Counted from the stretch's first letter, positions 19,038 to 30,561 are shown. The stretch is 64,000 nt of DNA from Proteiniborus sp. DW1 (GCF_900095305.1 NZ_FMDO01000030.1:1-64000), one strand, 5' to 3'. Numbers and translations are program-made. The notes: generated by a model not told the origin, from the letters alone.

Positions 19038-20417
19038 ATGCGTCTAGGATTTGATTTGACATTAGAGCAAGCGCAAAAATTAATTATGACACCAGAGCTA
19101 AGACAAGCTATTCAAATACTTCAATTTACTGGGCAAGAGCTATGGCAATACGTTGAAAAGCAAATGGAAGATAATCCATTGTTAGAGCTGGAAAATAAAA
19201 GAGAGAATGAGGAAAACATTGAAGCTTACGATAATAAGCTTAAGGAAGTAGATTGGAAGGAATATTCAGAGCAATATGATGATATAAGCTATAGAAATAC
19301 AATAAATAGAGATGAAAATGAGAATACATTTGAAAACTACGTATCTGCACGAACCTCTTTAAAGGAACATTTGTTTTTTCAACTAAATTTATCTATATTT
19401 GACAAAAAACTTAAGAAAATTGGAGAATTTATTATTGAATGTATAGATAGAAATGGATATCTTATTAACTCTGCTTCAGAGATAGCAGAGCAGTTAAGTG
19501 TTGAGGTAAATCTTGTTGAAAAAGTAATCAAGATAATTCAAACATTTGAACCAGCAGGCATATGTGCAAGAAATCTGAAAGAGTGTCTACTTTTACAGCT
19601 TGAAGCAAAAGGGGTAAATAATCCTGACATTCGTGAAATAATTATTAACTATTTAGAAGATGTGGCACAAAATCGATTATCTAAAATATCAAAGGAGTTA
19701 AATATTAGTCTAAAAAGCGTACAGTGGATATGCGATTTTATTAAATCATTAGAACCTAAACCTGGTAGAGGATTTGCTCATGATAGTGATGAGGTTAAAT
19801 ATATCATACCTGATGTTTATTTATATTATGTTGAGGGAGAGTATGTAATACAAGTAAATGACTCTTCTTCACCAAGATTAATTATTAATAATTATTATAG
19901 ACAATTATTAAGTAAATCAAGTGACGAGAGTACTATGAACTTTCTCAATGATAGGCTAAACTCAGCAATGTGGCTAATAAAGAGTATAGAACAAAGAAGG
20001 ATGACTATTTATAAAGTAGTTGAATCTATATTAAAGTATCAAATTGATTTTTTTGAGAAAGGAACAAAATCATTAAAGCCTTTAACCTTGAAAGACATTG
20101 CAGAGGAGATTGGTGTTCATGAGTCTACAGTCAGTAGGGCAACTAATGGTAAATACATTCAAACACCTAGGGGATTATTTGAACTCAAATATTTCTTTTC
20201 AAGTGGAATAAGTAGTGGAGATGGTACTATATCTTCTACGAGCATAAAATCAATTATTAAAGAGATAGTTGAAAATGAAAATCCTAAAAAACCACTTAGT
20301 GATCAACAAATTGTAAAGATTCTTAAGACTAAAAATATAGATATATCTAGAAGAACAATTGCTAAATACCGTGACGAATTAGGTATAGCTTCCTCATCTG
20401 GAAGAAGAAGATATTAA
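19038..20417 (+). CDS. rpoN: RNA polymerase sigma-54 factor RpoN
   Basis: A 459-residue sigma-54. Region I is visible at the start (MRLGFDLTLEQAQKLIMTPELRQAIQILQ), followed by an acidic linker at about residues 50-90, the core-binding region, an HTH (DIAEEIGVHESTVSRAT) and a C-terminal RpoN box, RRTIAKYRDELGI, which contacts the -24 element. ATG 19038 follows AGGAG; the upstream start at 18999 adds residues outside the family. A -10 TATAAT lies at 18948-18953. In clostridia rpoN is often next to cggR; here yjjI/yjjW lie between them. No enhancer-binding protein or clear -24/-12 promoter is in the window. Confidence 0.95.
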   Translation: MRLGFDLTLEQAQKLIMTPELRQAIQILQFTGQELWQYVEKQMEDNPLLELENKRENEENIEAYDNKLKEVDWKEYSEQYDDISYRNTINRDENENTFENYVSARTSLKEHLFFQLNLSIFDKKLKKIGEFIIECIDRNGYLINSASEIAEQLSVEVNLVEKVIKIIQTFEPAGICARNLKECLLLQLEAKGVNNPDIREIIINYLEDVAQNRLSKISKELNISLKSVQWICDFIKSLEPKPGRGFAHDSDEVKYIIPDVYLYYVEGEYVIQVNDSSSPRLIINNYYRQLLSKSSDESTMNFLNDRLNSAMWLIKSIEQRRMTIYKVVESILKYQIDFFEKGTKSLKPLTLKDIAEEIGVHESTVSRATNGKYIQTPRGLFELKYFFSSGISSGDGTISSTSIKSIIKEIVENENPKKPLSDQQIVKILKTKNIDISRRTIAKYRDELGIASSSGRRRY

Positions 20418-20592
20418 AACCTTACATTGTATAACTTTTAATAGGGCAAATTTATTTGATTTGTCGAAATAACATAAAAGGTGTAAAATAATATTAAATA
20501 TATATACTAGTAGCCAAAAAACTGGGTAAAAATATAAAAAGGTTTTTATCAAGCAAAAAAACAAAGGAAGTCTTTAATGAAACACATTTTAT

Positions 20593-20626
20593 GGATAGTA
20601 TAAATAGAGAAAATTTAATACTATCC
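20593..20626 (+). other. Hairpin in the yjjI leader
   Basis: GGATAGTAT (20593-20601) pairs with ATACTATCC (20618-20626), and the stem extends inward through AAAT/ATTT with a bulge. It ends 35 bp before the yjjI start and has no T-run, so it may be an operator or an mRNA structure that controls translation. Confidence 0.45.
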
Positions 20627-20661
20627 TATTGGGTATAAAAAATAAAAAAGGAGCGAGAAGT

Positions 20662-22146
20662 ATGAGTGAAGTTTTAGATATTATTAAAGACAAAACATTG
20701 ACATATGAGCAAAGAGTTTTATCACTTGCACGAGCAGCAGAAAATAGTTTAAATGTATTAAACATTAGTGAAGAGGTTCAAAGGCTTAGAGATGAAGGAA
20801 TAATATGTGGACTCAATGAAGGAAATGCACCATATAGACCTAGGTATATTGTTCCTGATTATGAAAAATTTATGAAAAATGGAAGCGAGTTCTTAGGCTT
20901 ACATCCTGCTAAGGACATATGGGAGGCTACAAATAATCTTTTAATTCTTTATAAACATGTACCATCAATTACTTCCTTCCCTGTCTATATTGGAAATATA
21001 GACACATTATTAGAGCCATATATAGGAGACGAAGAGGAAGCATATAAAGCTATAAAATTATTTTTATTGCATATAGATAGAACAATAACGGATTCTTTTT
21101 GTCATGCTAATATTGGACCAACAGACACAAAGGCAGGCAGATTAATATTAAGAGCTTCAAAAGAGTTAGAAACAGCTATTCCAAATATTACATTAAAATA
21201 CAGTGAAAGCACACCAGATGACTTTGCCATTGAAGCAATAGATACAGCTTTAGTGACTGCTAAACCTAGCTTTGCAAACCATGAAATGTTCGCAGAAGAA
21301 TTTAATAACAACTATGCAATAGTTAGCTGTTATAATGGACTTACAATAGGCGGGGGAAGCTATACTTTAGTCAGATTAAACTTAGCAGGACTGGCAAAGA
21401 AGGCAAAGGATGAACAAGACTTCTTAGATAATGTATTACCTGATGTAGTAGAGAAAATGGCAGGATATATGGATGAAAGAATTAGGTTTATTGTTGAAGA
21501 AAGTGGATTCTTTGAAACACACTTCCTTGTAAAAGAAGGTTTGATACAAAAAGATAGATTTACAGCAATGTTTGGGATGTTTGGACTTGCAGAATGTGTA
21601 AACCATTTTATTAATTCCGAAAAACAATCAGATAGATTTGGACATAGCGATAAGGCTAATGAGCTAGGAGTTAAGATTATAGAAAGACTTAATGAAGAAG
21701 TAAATAAACATAATAATCCATACTGTAAAATATCAGACAATAAATTTTTACTTCATGCTCAAGTAGGTATTGAAACAGATTATGGTATTAGTCCAGGATG
21801 TAGAATTCCTATTGGTGAAGAACCTGAACTTCATGAGCATATAATTCAAACTGCATTATTCCATAAGTTCTTCCCATCTGGAATAGGTGATATATTCCCA
21901 TTTGAGGAAACTGCAAAGAAAAATCCAGAATCAATCTTAGACATAATCAAAGGAGCATTTAAAGAAAAAATGAGATATTTCTCTCTCTACTCATCAGATA
22001 GTGATGTGATTAGAATAACTGGATATCTTGTAAAGAAATCAGATATGGAGAAACTAGCTAAGGGAGAGCAAGTACTCCAAGATACAGTAGTGTTGGGATT
22101 AGGTGCAGCCAACAATTCTAGGATACTTGAGAGAAAGGTTAGGTAA
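20662..22146 (+). CDS. yjjI: YjjI-family glycyl radical enzyme, function unknown
   Basis: A 494-residue protein of the YjjI branch of glycyl radical enzymes, shorter than pyruvate formate-lyase or NrdD. The C-terminal radical motif reads IRITGYL, with the radical glycine at residue 454. A mid-protein cysteine in AIVSCYNGLTIGGGSYTLVRLNL is the best candidate for the thiyl cysteine. The start MSEVLDIIKDK follows AAAGGAGCG, rather than the track-length start at 20629. The activase gene begins one base after the stop, so the two form an operon. The reaction of YjjI is, to my knowledge, not established. Oxygen-sensitive, cytoplasmic. Confidence 0.88.
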   Translation: MSEVLDIIKDKTLTYEQRVLSLARAAENSLNVLNISEEVQRLRDEGIICGLNEGNAPYRPRYIVPDYEKFMKNGSEFLGLHPAKDIWEATNNLLILYKHVPSITSFPVYIGNIDTLLEPYIGDEEEAYKAIKLFLLHIDRTITDSFCHANIGPTDTKAGRLILRASKELETAIPNITLKYSESTPDDFAIEAIDTALVTAKPSFANHEMFAEEFNNNYAIVSCYNGLTIGGGSYTLVRLNLAGLAKKAKDEQDFLDNVLPDVVEKMAGYMDERIRFIVEESGFFETHFLVKEGLIQKDRFTAMFGMFGLAECVNHFINSEKQSDRFGHSDKANELGVKIIERLNEEVNKHNNPYCKISDNKFLLHAQVGIETDYGISPGCRIPIGEEPELHEHIIQTALFHKFFPSGIGDIFPFEETAKKNPESILDIIKGAFKEKMRYFSLYSSDSDVIRITGYLVKKSDMEKLAKGEQVLQDTVVLGLGAANNSRILERKVR

Positions 22147-22147
22147 A

Positions 22148-22984
22148 ATGATAAGAGGTTTAGTAAATAGAATTATTCCCTTTAGCTCTGTAGATGGACC
22201 TGGAAACAGAACTGCGATTTTTCTTCAAGGTTGCAACTTTAACTGTCTTTACTGCCACAATCCAGAGACTATAAACCAATGCAACAACTGTGGACTATGT
22301 GTAGATGCATGTCATTATAATGCATTATCAATAGTAGATGGAAAGGTTATATGGGATAAATCTGCTTGTGAGAAATGTGATGAGTGTCTTAAGGCATGTA
22401 ATAGAAATAGCTCCCCAAAGGTAGTTGAGATGACAGTAGAAGAGATAATTGCTGAGATAAAAAAAGTCAAATCCTTTATTTCTGGTATAACAGTATCAGG
22501 TGGTGAATGTACGTTACAGGCAAACTTTCTAACAGAATTATTTAAAGAAGCAAAGAAACTTGGACTAACTACATTTGCTGATACCAATGGATATATACCT
22601 CTTAAGGACAAGAAGGACCTACTAGATGTTATGGACAAGGCAATGGTAGATATTAAATCCTTTGATAGTGATGAACATAAGATGCTTACTGGAAAAGATA
22701 ACTCAACAGTCCTTGAAAATGTAAAACTATTAGCTAGCATAGACAAGCTTTTTGAGGTAAGGACCGTTATAGTGCCTGAAGTATTGAATAACTATTATAA
22801 TGTTGATCAAATAAGTAAGCTTATAGCAAAATTAGATCCTAATATAAGGTACAAAATTATAAAATACAGACCTTTAGGAGTTAGAACAGGCATGATTCAA
22901 AGCCATACTCCTTCCGATGAAATGATGAACGAACTTCATGACATTGCCAAAAAAAATGGGCTTAAAGATATAGTATTGTTATAA
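22148..22984 (+). CDS. yjjW: YjjW-family glycyl radical enzyme activase (radical SAM)
   Basis: A 278-residue radical SAM protein that should make the glycyl radical on YjjI. The radical SAM cluster motif CNFNCLYC (C-x3-C-x2-C) is at about residues 28-35. It is followed by an inserted ferredoxin-like domain with two cysteine sets (CNNCGLCVDACHYNAL and CEKCDECLKACN, about 45-90) for two extra 4Fe-4S clusters. The SAM-binding TVSGGECTLQ motif is near 115. ATG 22148 is preferred because the longer frame from 22103 overlaps yjjI. Confidence 0.9.
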   Translation: MIRGLVNRIIPFSSVDGPGNRTAIFLQGCNFNCLYCHNPETINQCNNCGLCVDACHYNALSIVDGKVIWDKSACEKCDECLKACNRNSSPKVVEMTVEEIIAEIKKVKSFISGITVSGGECTLQANFLTELFKEAKKLGLTTFADTNGYIPLKDKKDLLDVMDKAMVDIKSFDSDEHKMLTGKDNSTVLENVKLLASIDKLFEVRTVIVPEVLNNYYNVDQISKLIAKLDPNIRYKIIKYRPLGVRTGMIQSHTPSDEMMNELHDIAKKNGLKDIVLL

Positions 22985-23000
22985 AGGAACATTTAATTAA

Positions 23001-23053
23001 AAGTACACAACAAAAGTTGGTCAATAAATCTAACTTTTGTAGGTGTACTTTTT
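23001..23053 (+). terminator. Terminator after yjjW
   Basis: AAGTACAC...AAAAGTT pairs with AACTTTTGTAGGTGTACTT and is followed by TTTT. This separates yjjIW from the glycolytic operon. Confidence 0.85.
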
Positions 23054-23141
23054 TAGTTGGATTAGCTTAGTCATAAATGGACACAATAATTGAAAAGATA
23101 AAATATGAAAAAGTTTTATCTTAACAAAATATATAAAGGTA

Positions 23142-23169
23142 TTGAATTTTATTATTAATATAGTATAAT
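23142..23169 (+). promoter_or_regulatory. Promoter of the cggR-gap operon
   Basis: TTGAAT (23142-23147), 16 bp, TATAAT (23164-23169). Transcription should begin near 23176, just upstream of the CggR operator. Confidence 0.65.
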
Positions 23170-23199
23170 AAAGGTGAGATTATTTTTTTATTCCAATAC

Positions 23200-23234
23200 C
23201 GGGACAATTTTTAAACTCCGGGACTACATATGAC
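23200..23234 (+). promoter_or_regulatory. CggR operator (two CGGGAC half-sites)
   Basis: CGGGAC occurs at 23200-23205 and again at 23219-23224. The second is followed by six bases and TGAC, close to the CGGGAC-N6-TGTC repeat known for CggR of Bacillus subtilis. The site lies downstream of the promoter and inside the leader, which fits a roadblock-type repressor relieved by fructose-1,6-bisphosphate. The 19-nt spacing is one base off the known 20-nt repeat. Confidence 0.7.
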
Positions 23235-23393
23235 CTACAATTAAGAAAATAATAATAGTAATGACTATAAAGCATAATGGCAGAGAATAAAAGAAATACT
23301 AAGTATTGTATTAGATTTGCTTTATATACAGTTATAATAATGGGTCATTTTTCGACATCTTGGACACAATTCGTCCGCAAGGAGTGTGTTTTG

Positions 23394-24431
23394 ATGAAAG
23401 ATCTGATTGAACTTCAGAAAAAAATCACACCTGAAATAATTGATATTTTAGAGAAAAGGTATTCAATACTCAGAAATATCTATTATAATCAGCCTATAGG
23501 AAGAAGAGCTTTAGCCAATAATTTAGGTCTTGGCGAAAGAGTTATAAGAACAGAAGTAGGTGTTTTAAAAGAACAAGGACTTCTAGACATTGAGACTAAT
23601 GGAATGAATGTTACAGAAGAAGGAAAAATAATAATTGATAAATTAAAGGATTACATTCATGGATTAAGGGGGCTTAATAGTTTAGAGAAAAAGATTAGGG
23701 ATATGCTAAGCATAGATAAGGTATATATTGTACCAGGGGATTTAGATGACGATATCATTGCATTCAGAGAAATGGGCAAAACAGCGTCTAATCTTATAAA
23801 GCAAGTTACTAAGGAGGGCTATATTATAGGAATTACAGGTGGTACTACTATGGCCCAAGTTGCAGAAGAAATGACAATTGAAAAGACTAAAAGGAATATT
23901 ACAGTAGTCCCTGCTAGAGGAGGACTGGGAAAGGAACTTGAAACACAGTCAAATAATATTGCGGCCAAAATTGCAAAAAAACTAGGAGGAAGCTATAGGC
24001 TCCTGCAAGTCCCTGATAATGTTGGAATTGAAGCTTTAAATGCTCTAATGACTGTTCATGAGGTAAAAGAGGTTTTGGATATTATTAAGAATATGGACAT
24101 ATTAGTCTTTGGCATAGGTAGAGCAGATGTTATGGCCAAGAGGAGAGAATTACAACAGGATAAGATAGACGAGATAAAAAAAGCAGGGGCAGTAGCAGAA
24201 GCATTTGGTCACTACTTTAATACTAGTGGAGATATTGTTCTAGAGACGAGTACAATTGGTTTATCTCTAGAGGACTTTAAGAAAATAAACACAGTTATAG
24301 GAGTAGCAGGTGGAAAAGATAAAGCTGAGGCAATTGTTGCAGTATGTAAACTACATAGAAATTTGACACTTGTAATTGATGAAGCTGCAGCTAGAAAAAT
24401 ATTATCTATGAATAAAAATGCTACAATATAG
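23394..24431 (+). CDS. cggR: Central glycolytic genes regulator CggR
   Basis: A 345-residue SorC/DeoR-type repressor. The N-terminal winged helix (PIGRRALANNLGLGERVIRTEV, about residues 30-55) precedes a sugar-phosphate-binding domain with GITGGTTMAQVAEEM and the GRADVMAKRRE block. I start it at ATG 23394 (MKDLIELQKK) with CAAGGAG upstream; the longer frame from 23277 runs through leader DNA containing the operator region. It heads the operon it should control, cggR-gap-pgk-tpiA-gpmI-eno, binding the operator at 23200-23234. Effector assumed to be fructose-1,6-bisphosphate. Confidence 0.93.
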   Translation: MKDLIELQKKITPEIIDILEKRYSILRNIYYNQPIGRRALANNLGLGERVIRTEVGVLKEQGLLDIETNGMNVTEEGKIIIDKLKDYIHGLRGLNSLEKKIRDMLSIDKVYIVPGDLDDDIIAFREMGKTASNLIKQVTKEGYIIGITGGTTMAQVAEEMTIEKTKRNITVVPARGGLGKELETQSNNIAAKIAKKLGGSYRLLQVPDNVGIEALNALMTVHEVKEVLDIIKNMDILVFGIGRADVMAKRRELQQDKIDEIKKAGAVAEAFGHYFNTSGDIVLETSTIGLSLEDFKKINTVIGVAGGKDKAEAIVAVCKLHRNLTLVIDEAAARKILSMNKNATI

Positions 24432-24460
24432 TAGCTAATAATATTAAAGGAGGAATTTAA

Positions 24461-25471
24461 ATGTCAATTAAAGTTGCTATTAATGGATTTGGAAGAATAG
24501 GAAGAAATGTTCTAAGAATTGCCTTAGAGGACAATGTAAAAGAGCTAGAGTTTGTTGCTGTAAATAGCTCACAAAGCCCAGCAAGCTTGGCTCACCTATT
24601 TAAGTATGATACTTGTTTTGGTAAATTTGAAGGCGAAGTAGGTTCTACAGATGATGCAATAGTTGTAAATGGAAAAGAAATAAAAGTAGTAAACAGTAGA
24701 GATCCAGAAGGGCTTCCATGGGCAGAGCTAGGAGTAGACCTAGTAATAGAATCTTCAGGTAAGTTTAGAGACAAGGAAAGCAATATGAAGCACATTAAGG
24801 CAGGAGCAAAAAAGGTTATAATTACTGCACCTGGTAAAAATGAAGATGCAACTATAGTTATGGGAGTTAATGAAAAAGATTATGACCCTGTAAATCACGT
24901 AGTAGTATCTAATGCATCATGTACAACTAATTGTTTAGCACCATTTGCAAAGGTTATAGTAGAGAAATTTGGAGTAGTAAAAGGCTTAATGACAACAGTT
25001 CATGCCTATACAAATGACCAAAGAATTCTTGATGGCTCTCACAAGGATTTAAGAAGAGCAAGAGCAGCAGCTGAATCTATTATTCCAACAACTACAGGAG
25101 CAGCAAAGGCAGTTGCATTAGTAATTCCTGAGCTTAAAGGAAAGCTTAATGGTATGGCAATGAGAGTTCCTACACCAACAGTTTCAGTAGTTGACGTTGT
25201 ATTCGAAGTAGAAAGACCTACAACAGCTGAAGAAGTTAATCAAGCATTGAAAGAAGCAGCAGAAGGCGAATTAAAAGGAATACTAGGTTTCTCAGATGAG
25301 CCATTAGTTTCAATAGACTATAGAAAAGACCCACGTTCATCAATAATAGATGGATTATCGACAATGGTAATAGACAATATGGTGAAAATAGTTTCTTGGT
25401 ATGATAATGAATGGGGATATTCTGCAAGAGTTGTAGATTTAGCAGTGTTAATGGCAAATAAGTGGCAATAA
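24461..25471 (+). CDS. gap: Glyceraldehyde-3-phosphate dehydrogenase (GapB-like cofactor pocket)
   Basis: A 336-residue GAPDH with dinucleotide motif INGFGRIGR and the catalytic cysteine in SNASCTTNC (about residue 155). The position after the second strand reads [14 protein letters not shown]: Ser36 replaces the Asp that binds the NAD ribose in classical glycolytic enzymes (VNDLTD). This and the [11 protein letters not shown] and TAPGKNED blocks resemble B. subtilis GapB, which prefers NADP, although the gene sits in the glycolytic cggR operon. Cofactor preference is therefore an open question. RBS AAGGAGG. Confidence 0.95.
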   Translation: MSIKVAINGFGRIGRNVLRIALEDNVKELEFVAVNSSQSPASLAHLFKYDTCFGKFEGEVGSTDDAIVVNGKEIKVVNSRDPEGLPWAELGVDLVIESSGKFRDKESNMKHIKAGAKKVIITAPGKNEDATIVMGVNEKDYDPVNHVVVSNASCTTNCLAPFAKVIVEKFGVVKGLMTTVHAYTNDQRILDGSHKDLRRARAAAESIIPTTTGAAKAVALVIPELKGKLNGMAMRVPTPTVSVVDVVFEVERPTTAEEVNQALKEAAEGELKGILGFSDEPLVSIDYRKDPRSSIIDGLSTMVIDNMVKIVSWYDNEWGYSARVVDLAVLMANKWQ

Positions 25472-25480
25472 GTATTAGAA

Positions 25481-25514
25481 CCGGTTCAATAGTATAGGCT
25501 ATTGAACCGGATTT
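25481..25514 (+). other. Strong hairpin between gap and pgk
   Basis: CCGGTTCAATAG (25481-25492) and CTATTGAACCGG (25499-25510) pair perfectly around a 6-nt loop, followed only by ATTTTG. It is likely a processing/stability element or partial terminator that raises gap mRNA over downstream genes. Confidence 0.75.
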
Positions 25515-25555
25515 TGAACATTTTTATGATGTTATAGCCATTAGGGAGGGATATT

Positions 25556-26749
25556 ATGTTAAACAAAAAGAGTATTGAAGATTTAAATGTAACAGGAAAA
25601 AGAGTCTTAGTAAGATGCGACTTCAACGTTCCTATGAATGATAAAGGTGAAATAACAGACGATAGAAGAATAAGGAGTGCAATACCGACTATAGAATACA
25701 TAATTAACAATGGTGGAAAAGCTATTGTAATGTCCCACTTAGGCAGACCAAAGGGAGAACCTAATCCCAAATATACACTAGAGCCAGTAGCAAAAAGATT
25801 AGGTGAATTACTAAATAAGGATGTAATATTTGCAAAAGATGATATGGTAGCAGGTGAAATAACAAAAGAAATAGTAAATAATATGAAAAATTCCGATGTA
25901 GTACTATTAGAAAATACAAGATATAGAAAAGAAGAAGAGAAGAATGGAGAAGAATTTGCAAAACAACTAGCTTCATTAGGAGATATGTTTGTAAATGATG
26001 CATTTGGCACTGCACATAGAGCTCATGCATCAAATGTTGGACTAAGCAGTCAATTGCCATCTGCATCAGGATATTTAGTGAAAAAAGAAATTGAAATCAT
26101 GGGCAAAGCAATGTCTAATCCAGAGAGACCTTTTGTTGCTATATTAGGTGGTGCAAAAGTGTCAGATAAAATTAACGTAATTGAGAACTTTCTAGATAAG
26201 GTAGATAGCTTGCTAATTGGTGGTGGAATGGCATACACATTCTTAAAGGCACAGGGATTGGAAATAGGTAAATCACTAGTAGAAGAAGATAAAATTGAAT
26301 TAGCGAAAAATCTATTGGAAAAAGCAAGAGTTAAGAATGTAAACTTAGTATTACCTTTAGACATGGTAGTTGCTAAAGAATTTAAGAATGAAACTGAGTT
26401 TAGAACTGTTGATGTTGATAAAATGCCTGAAGATATGATGGGATTAGATATTGGAGAAAAGACAATAGAAGCTTTCTCTGAAATAATAAAAAGTGCTAAG
26501 ACCATTTTATGGAATGGTCCTATGGGAGTTTTTGAGATGTCAAACTTTGCAAAAGGCACTAATGCTATTGCGAAGGCAATGTCAGAATCAAATGGAATAA
26601 CTATTGTAGGCGGAGGAGATAGTGCTGCTGCAGTAGAACAAGCAGGATTAGATCATAAGATGACACATGTCTCTACTGGTGGCGGAGCATCACTAGAATT
26701 TTTTGAAGGAAAGGTTCTTCCTGGTATCGCTGCAATAGAGGATAAATAA
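25556..26749 (+). CDS. pgk: Phosphoglycerate kinase
   Basis: A 397-residue monomeric kinase that makes ATP from 1,3-bisphosphoglycerate. Family signature [11 protein letters not shown] near residue 17, substrate loop SHLGRPKGE, hinge GGAKVSDKI and the C-terminal nucleotide loop [11 protein letters not shown]. Normal length, RBS GGGAGGG. tpiA follows after 12 bp. Confidence 0.98.
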   Translation: MLNKKSIEDLNVTGKRVLVRCDFNVPMNDKGEITDDRRIRSAIPTIEYIINNGGKAIVMSHLGRPKGEPNPKYTLEPVAKRLGELLNKDVIFAKDDMVAGEITKEIVNNMKNSDVVLLENTRYRKEEEKNGEEFAKQLASLGDMFVNDAFGTAHRAHASNVGLSSQLPSASGYLVKKEIEIMGKAMSNPERPFVAILGGAKVSDKINVIENFLDKVDSLLIGGGMAYTFLKAQGLEIGKSLVEEDKIELAKNLLEKARVKNVNLVLPLDMVVAKEFKNETEFRTVDVDKMPEDMMGLDIGEKTIEAFSEIIKSAKTILWNGPMGVFEMSNFAKGTNAIAKAMSESNGITIVGGGDSAAAVEQAGLDHKMTHVSTGGGASLEFFEGKVLPGIAAIEDK

Positions 26750-26761
26750 GGAGGGCTAGTT

Positions 26762-27505
26762 GTGAGGACACCCATTATAGCTGGTAATTGGAAAATGAAC
26801 AAAACCATAGATGAAGCCATTCAACTAGTTAATGATATTAAGAACAATTTAAAAGAAGAAGTCGAGGTTGTAGTCTGTGTTCCATTTACAGCATTAAATG
26901 AAGTAAAGAAAATCATATCTGGTACAAAGCTTAAGCTTGGTGCACAAAATATGCACTGGGAGGAAAGCGGTGCCTTTACTGGTGAAATATCACCTTTAAT
27001 GCTTAAAGAAATAGGAGTAGATTATGTAATAATTGGTCACTCAGAGAGAAGACAATATTTCAATGAGACAGATGAAACTGTGAATAAAAAGATAAAATCA
27101 GCCCTAAAGCATAATATTATTCCAATAGTCTGTGTAGGAGAGGCTTTGGAGCAGAGAGAGGACAATATTGAGAAAGAAGTAGTAAAATCTCAAGTATTAA
27201 AAGCTTTTGAGGATATATCTGCGGAAGATATGGTCAAGATTGTAATTGCATACGAGCCAATATGGGCAATTGGCACAGGAAAGACAGCAACAAAAGAAGA
27301 AGCTAATGATATGATATCATTTATAAGAACAACAATAATGGATAAATATGACAGAGGGGTATCAGACAAGGTTAGGATACAATATGGAGGAAGTGTTAAA
27401 CCAAACAATATTACTGAGATAATGAATCAATCAGATATTGATGGTGCATTAGTAGGGGGAGCTAGCTTAAAACCAGAGGAGTTTATTAAGCTAATTAGTT
27501 TTTAA
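26762..27505 (+). CDS. tpiA: Triosephosphate isomerase
   Basis: A 247-residue TIM barrel. N-terminal AGNWKMN (Lys substrate contact), catalytic His in IGHSERRQ and catalytic Glu in AYEPIWAIGTG are all present, as is the phosphate loop YGGSVKP. It begins with GTG at 26762 behind AAGGAGG; no ATG fits. gpmI follows after 12 bp. Confidence 0.98.
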   Translation: MRTPIIAGNWKMNKTIDEAIQLVNDIKNNLKEEVEVVVCVPFTALNEVKKIISGTKLKLGAQNMHWEESGAFTGEISPLMLKEIGVDYVIIGHSERRQYFNETDETVNKKIKSALKHNIIPIVCVGEALEQREDNIEKEVVKSQVLKAFEDISAEDMVKIVIAYEPIWAIGTGKTATKEEANDMISFIRTTIMDKYDRGVSDKVRIQYGGSVKPNNITEIMNQSDIDGALVGGASLKPEEFIKLISF

Positions 27506-27517
27506 AGAGGTGCAAAC

Positions 27518-29050
27518 ATGAAAAAAAGCTTAGTAGCAATTATAATACTAGATGGTTGGGGATTAGGAAAAGAATACGAAGGAAATGCGATACTCAAGGC
27601 TAAGACCCCTAATTATAGACTTTTAGTGGAGAATTATCCAAGCACTACCCTAGAGGCTAGTGGACTTTCAGTAGGATTGCCAGAGGGACAAATGGGAAAT
27701 TCTGAAGTTGGACATCTTAACATAGGTGCTGGAAGGATAATATATCAAGAATTGACTAGAATAACAAAGTCTATTGAGAATAAAGAGTTCTTCAATAAAA
27801 AAGAACTTTTAGATGCTATAGAAAACTGTAAAAAGAATAAATCAAAGTTACATTTAATGGGTCTACTATCAGATGGAGGAGTTCATAGTCACAATAGTCA
27901 TCTATATGCGCTTTTAGAACTTGCTAAGTCTAAAGGGCTAGAGGATGTATATATCCACTGCTTCTTAGATGGGAGAGATGTTCCTCCTAAAAGTGGTAAA
28001 GGTTTCTTAGAGGAATTAGAAGCAAAGATATCAGAAATTGGAGTAGGGAAAATAGCTACAATTGCAGGTAGATATTATGCAATGGATAGGGATAAGAGAT
28101 GGGATAGAACTCAGTTGGCTTACGAAGCACTAACTCTAGGAGTAGGCAATACTGGAGGTTCAGCAATAGAGATTATTAATAAATCTTATGCAGACGAATT
28201 AACAGATGAATTTGTTGTGCCTTCAGTAATAATGAATAAAAATAAGCCTGTTGCAGTAGTAGATGAGGGAGATTCTATTATATTCTTTAACTTTAGGCCT
28301 GATAGGGCAAGACAATTAACAAGGGCATTTGTAGATGAGGACTTTGAAGGCTTTGAGCGTAAGAAAAAGGTCAATACTCATTATGTGTGCATGACTCAGT
28401 ATGATAAGACCATAGAAAACGTAGAAATAATTTACAAACCTCAAAGCTATACAAATACACTAGGTGAGTATATAAGTTCATTAGGCATGAAGCAACTAAG
28501 GATTGCAGAAACTGAAAAGTACGCTCATGTTACTTTCTTTTTCAACGGAGGTGTTGAAAAACCAAATGAAGGTGAAGACAGGATATTGATACCCTCTCCA
28601 AAGGTAGCAACATACGATTTAAAGCCTGAAATGAGTGCTATAGAAGTTAAAAATGAAGTAATAAACAGAATTAAAAGTGGAGTATATGATCTAATTGTAC
28701 TTAACTTTGCTAATACAGATATGGTAGGACACACAGGAGATTTTAATGCAGCTGTAAAAGCTATTGAAATAGTTGATGCTTGTCTTGGTGAAATAGTTCA
28801 TGAAATTAATAAAGTAAATGGAAAAGTGCTTATTACAGCAGATCATGGGAATGCTGAAGAGATGATAGATACAGAAACAGGGGGGAAGCTTACTGCCCAT
28901 ACTACTAATAGAGTACCATGTATAATTGTAGGCGAAGGTAATGTAAAGCTGAGGGAAGGAATTTTAGCAGACATTGCCCCCACTTTATTAGATATTATGA
29001 ATGTTCCAATTCCCCGGGAAATGACTGGAACATCATTGATAATTAAGTAG
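27518..29050 (+). CDS. gpmI: 2,3-bisphosphoglycerate-independent phosphoglycerate mutase
   Basis: A 510-residue Mn-dependent mutase of the alkaline phosphatase superfamily. LDGWGLG at the start carries a metal aspartate, the phosphorylated serine is in [17 protein letters not shown], and C-terminal metal ligands are in [10 protein letters not shown] and [21 protein letters not shown]. Penultimate gene of the glycolytic cluster. Confidence 0.97.
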   Translation: MKKSLVAIIILDGWGLGKEYEGNAILKAKTPNYRLLVENYPSTTLEASGLSVGLPEGQMGNSEVGHLNIGAGRIIYQELTRITKSIENKEFFNKKELLDAIENCKKNKSKLHLMGLLSDGGVHSHNSHLYALLELAKSKGLEDVYIHCFLDGRDVPPKSGKGFLEELEAKISEIGVGKIATIAGRYYAMDRDKRWDRTQLAYEALTLGVGNTGGSAIEIINKSYADELTDEFVVPSVIMNKNKPVAVVDEGDSIIFFNFRPDRARQLTRAFVDEDFEGFERKKKVNTHYVCMTQYDKTIENVEIIYKPQSYTNTLGEYISSLGMKQLRIAETEKYAHVTFFFNGGVEKPNEGEDRILIPSPKVATYDLKPEMSAIEVKNEVINRIKSGVYDLIVLNFANTDMVGHTGDFNAAVKAIEIVDACLGEIVHEINKVNGKVLITADHGNAEEMIDTETGGKLTAHTTNRVPCIIVGEGNVKLREGILADIAPTLLDIMNVPIPREMTGTSLIIK

Positions 29051-29056
29051 TTTTAG

Positions 29057-30452
<1,396 letters not shown>

Positions 30453-30474
30453 AGTAAGCAAGAAGGTATGAATT

Positions 30475-30532
30475 TCCTAAATTTGCCGAATACTATCAAT
30501 AGTCAACTATTGATAGTATTCGGCAATTAGGT
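30475..30532 (+). terminator. Long hairpin after eno
   Basis: TTGCCGAATACTATCAATAG pairs with CTATTGATAGTATTCGGCAA and the stem extends through CCTAA/TTAGG. No T-run follows, but the stem is very stable and marks the end of the glycolytic operon. Confidence 0.65.
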
Positions 30533-30561
30533 TTAAAAGCTCATAAACACCTAAATACTTG

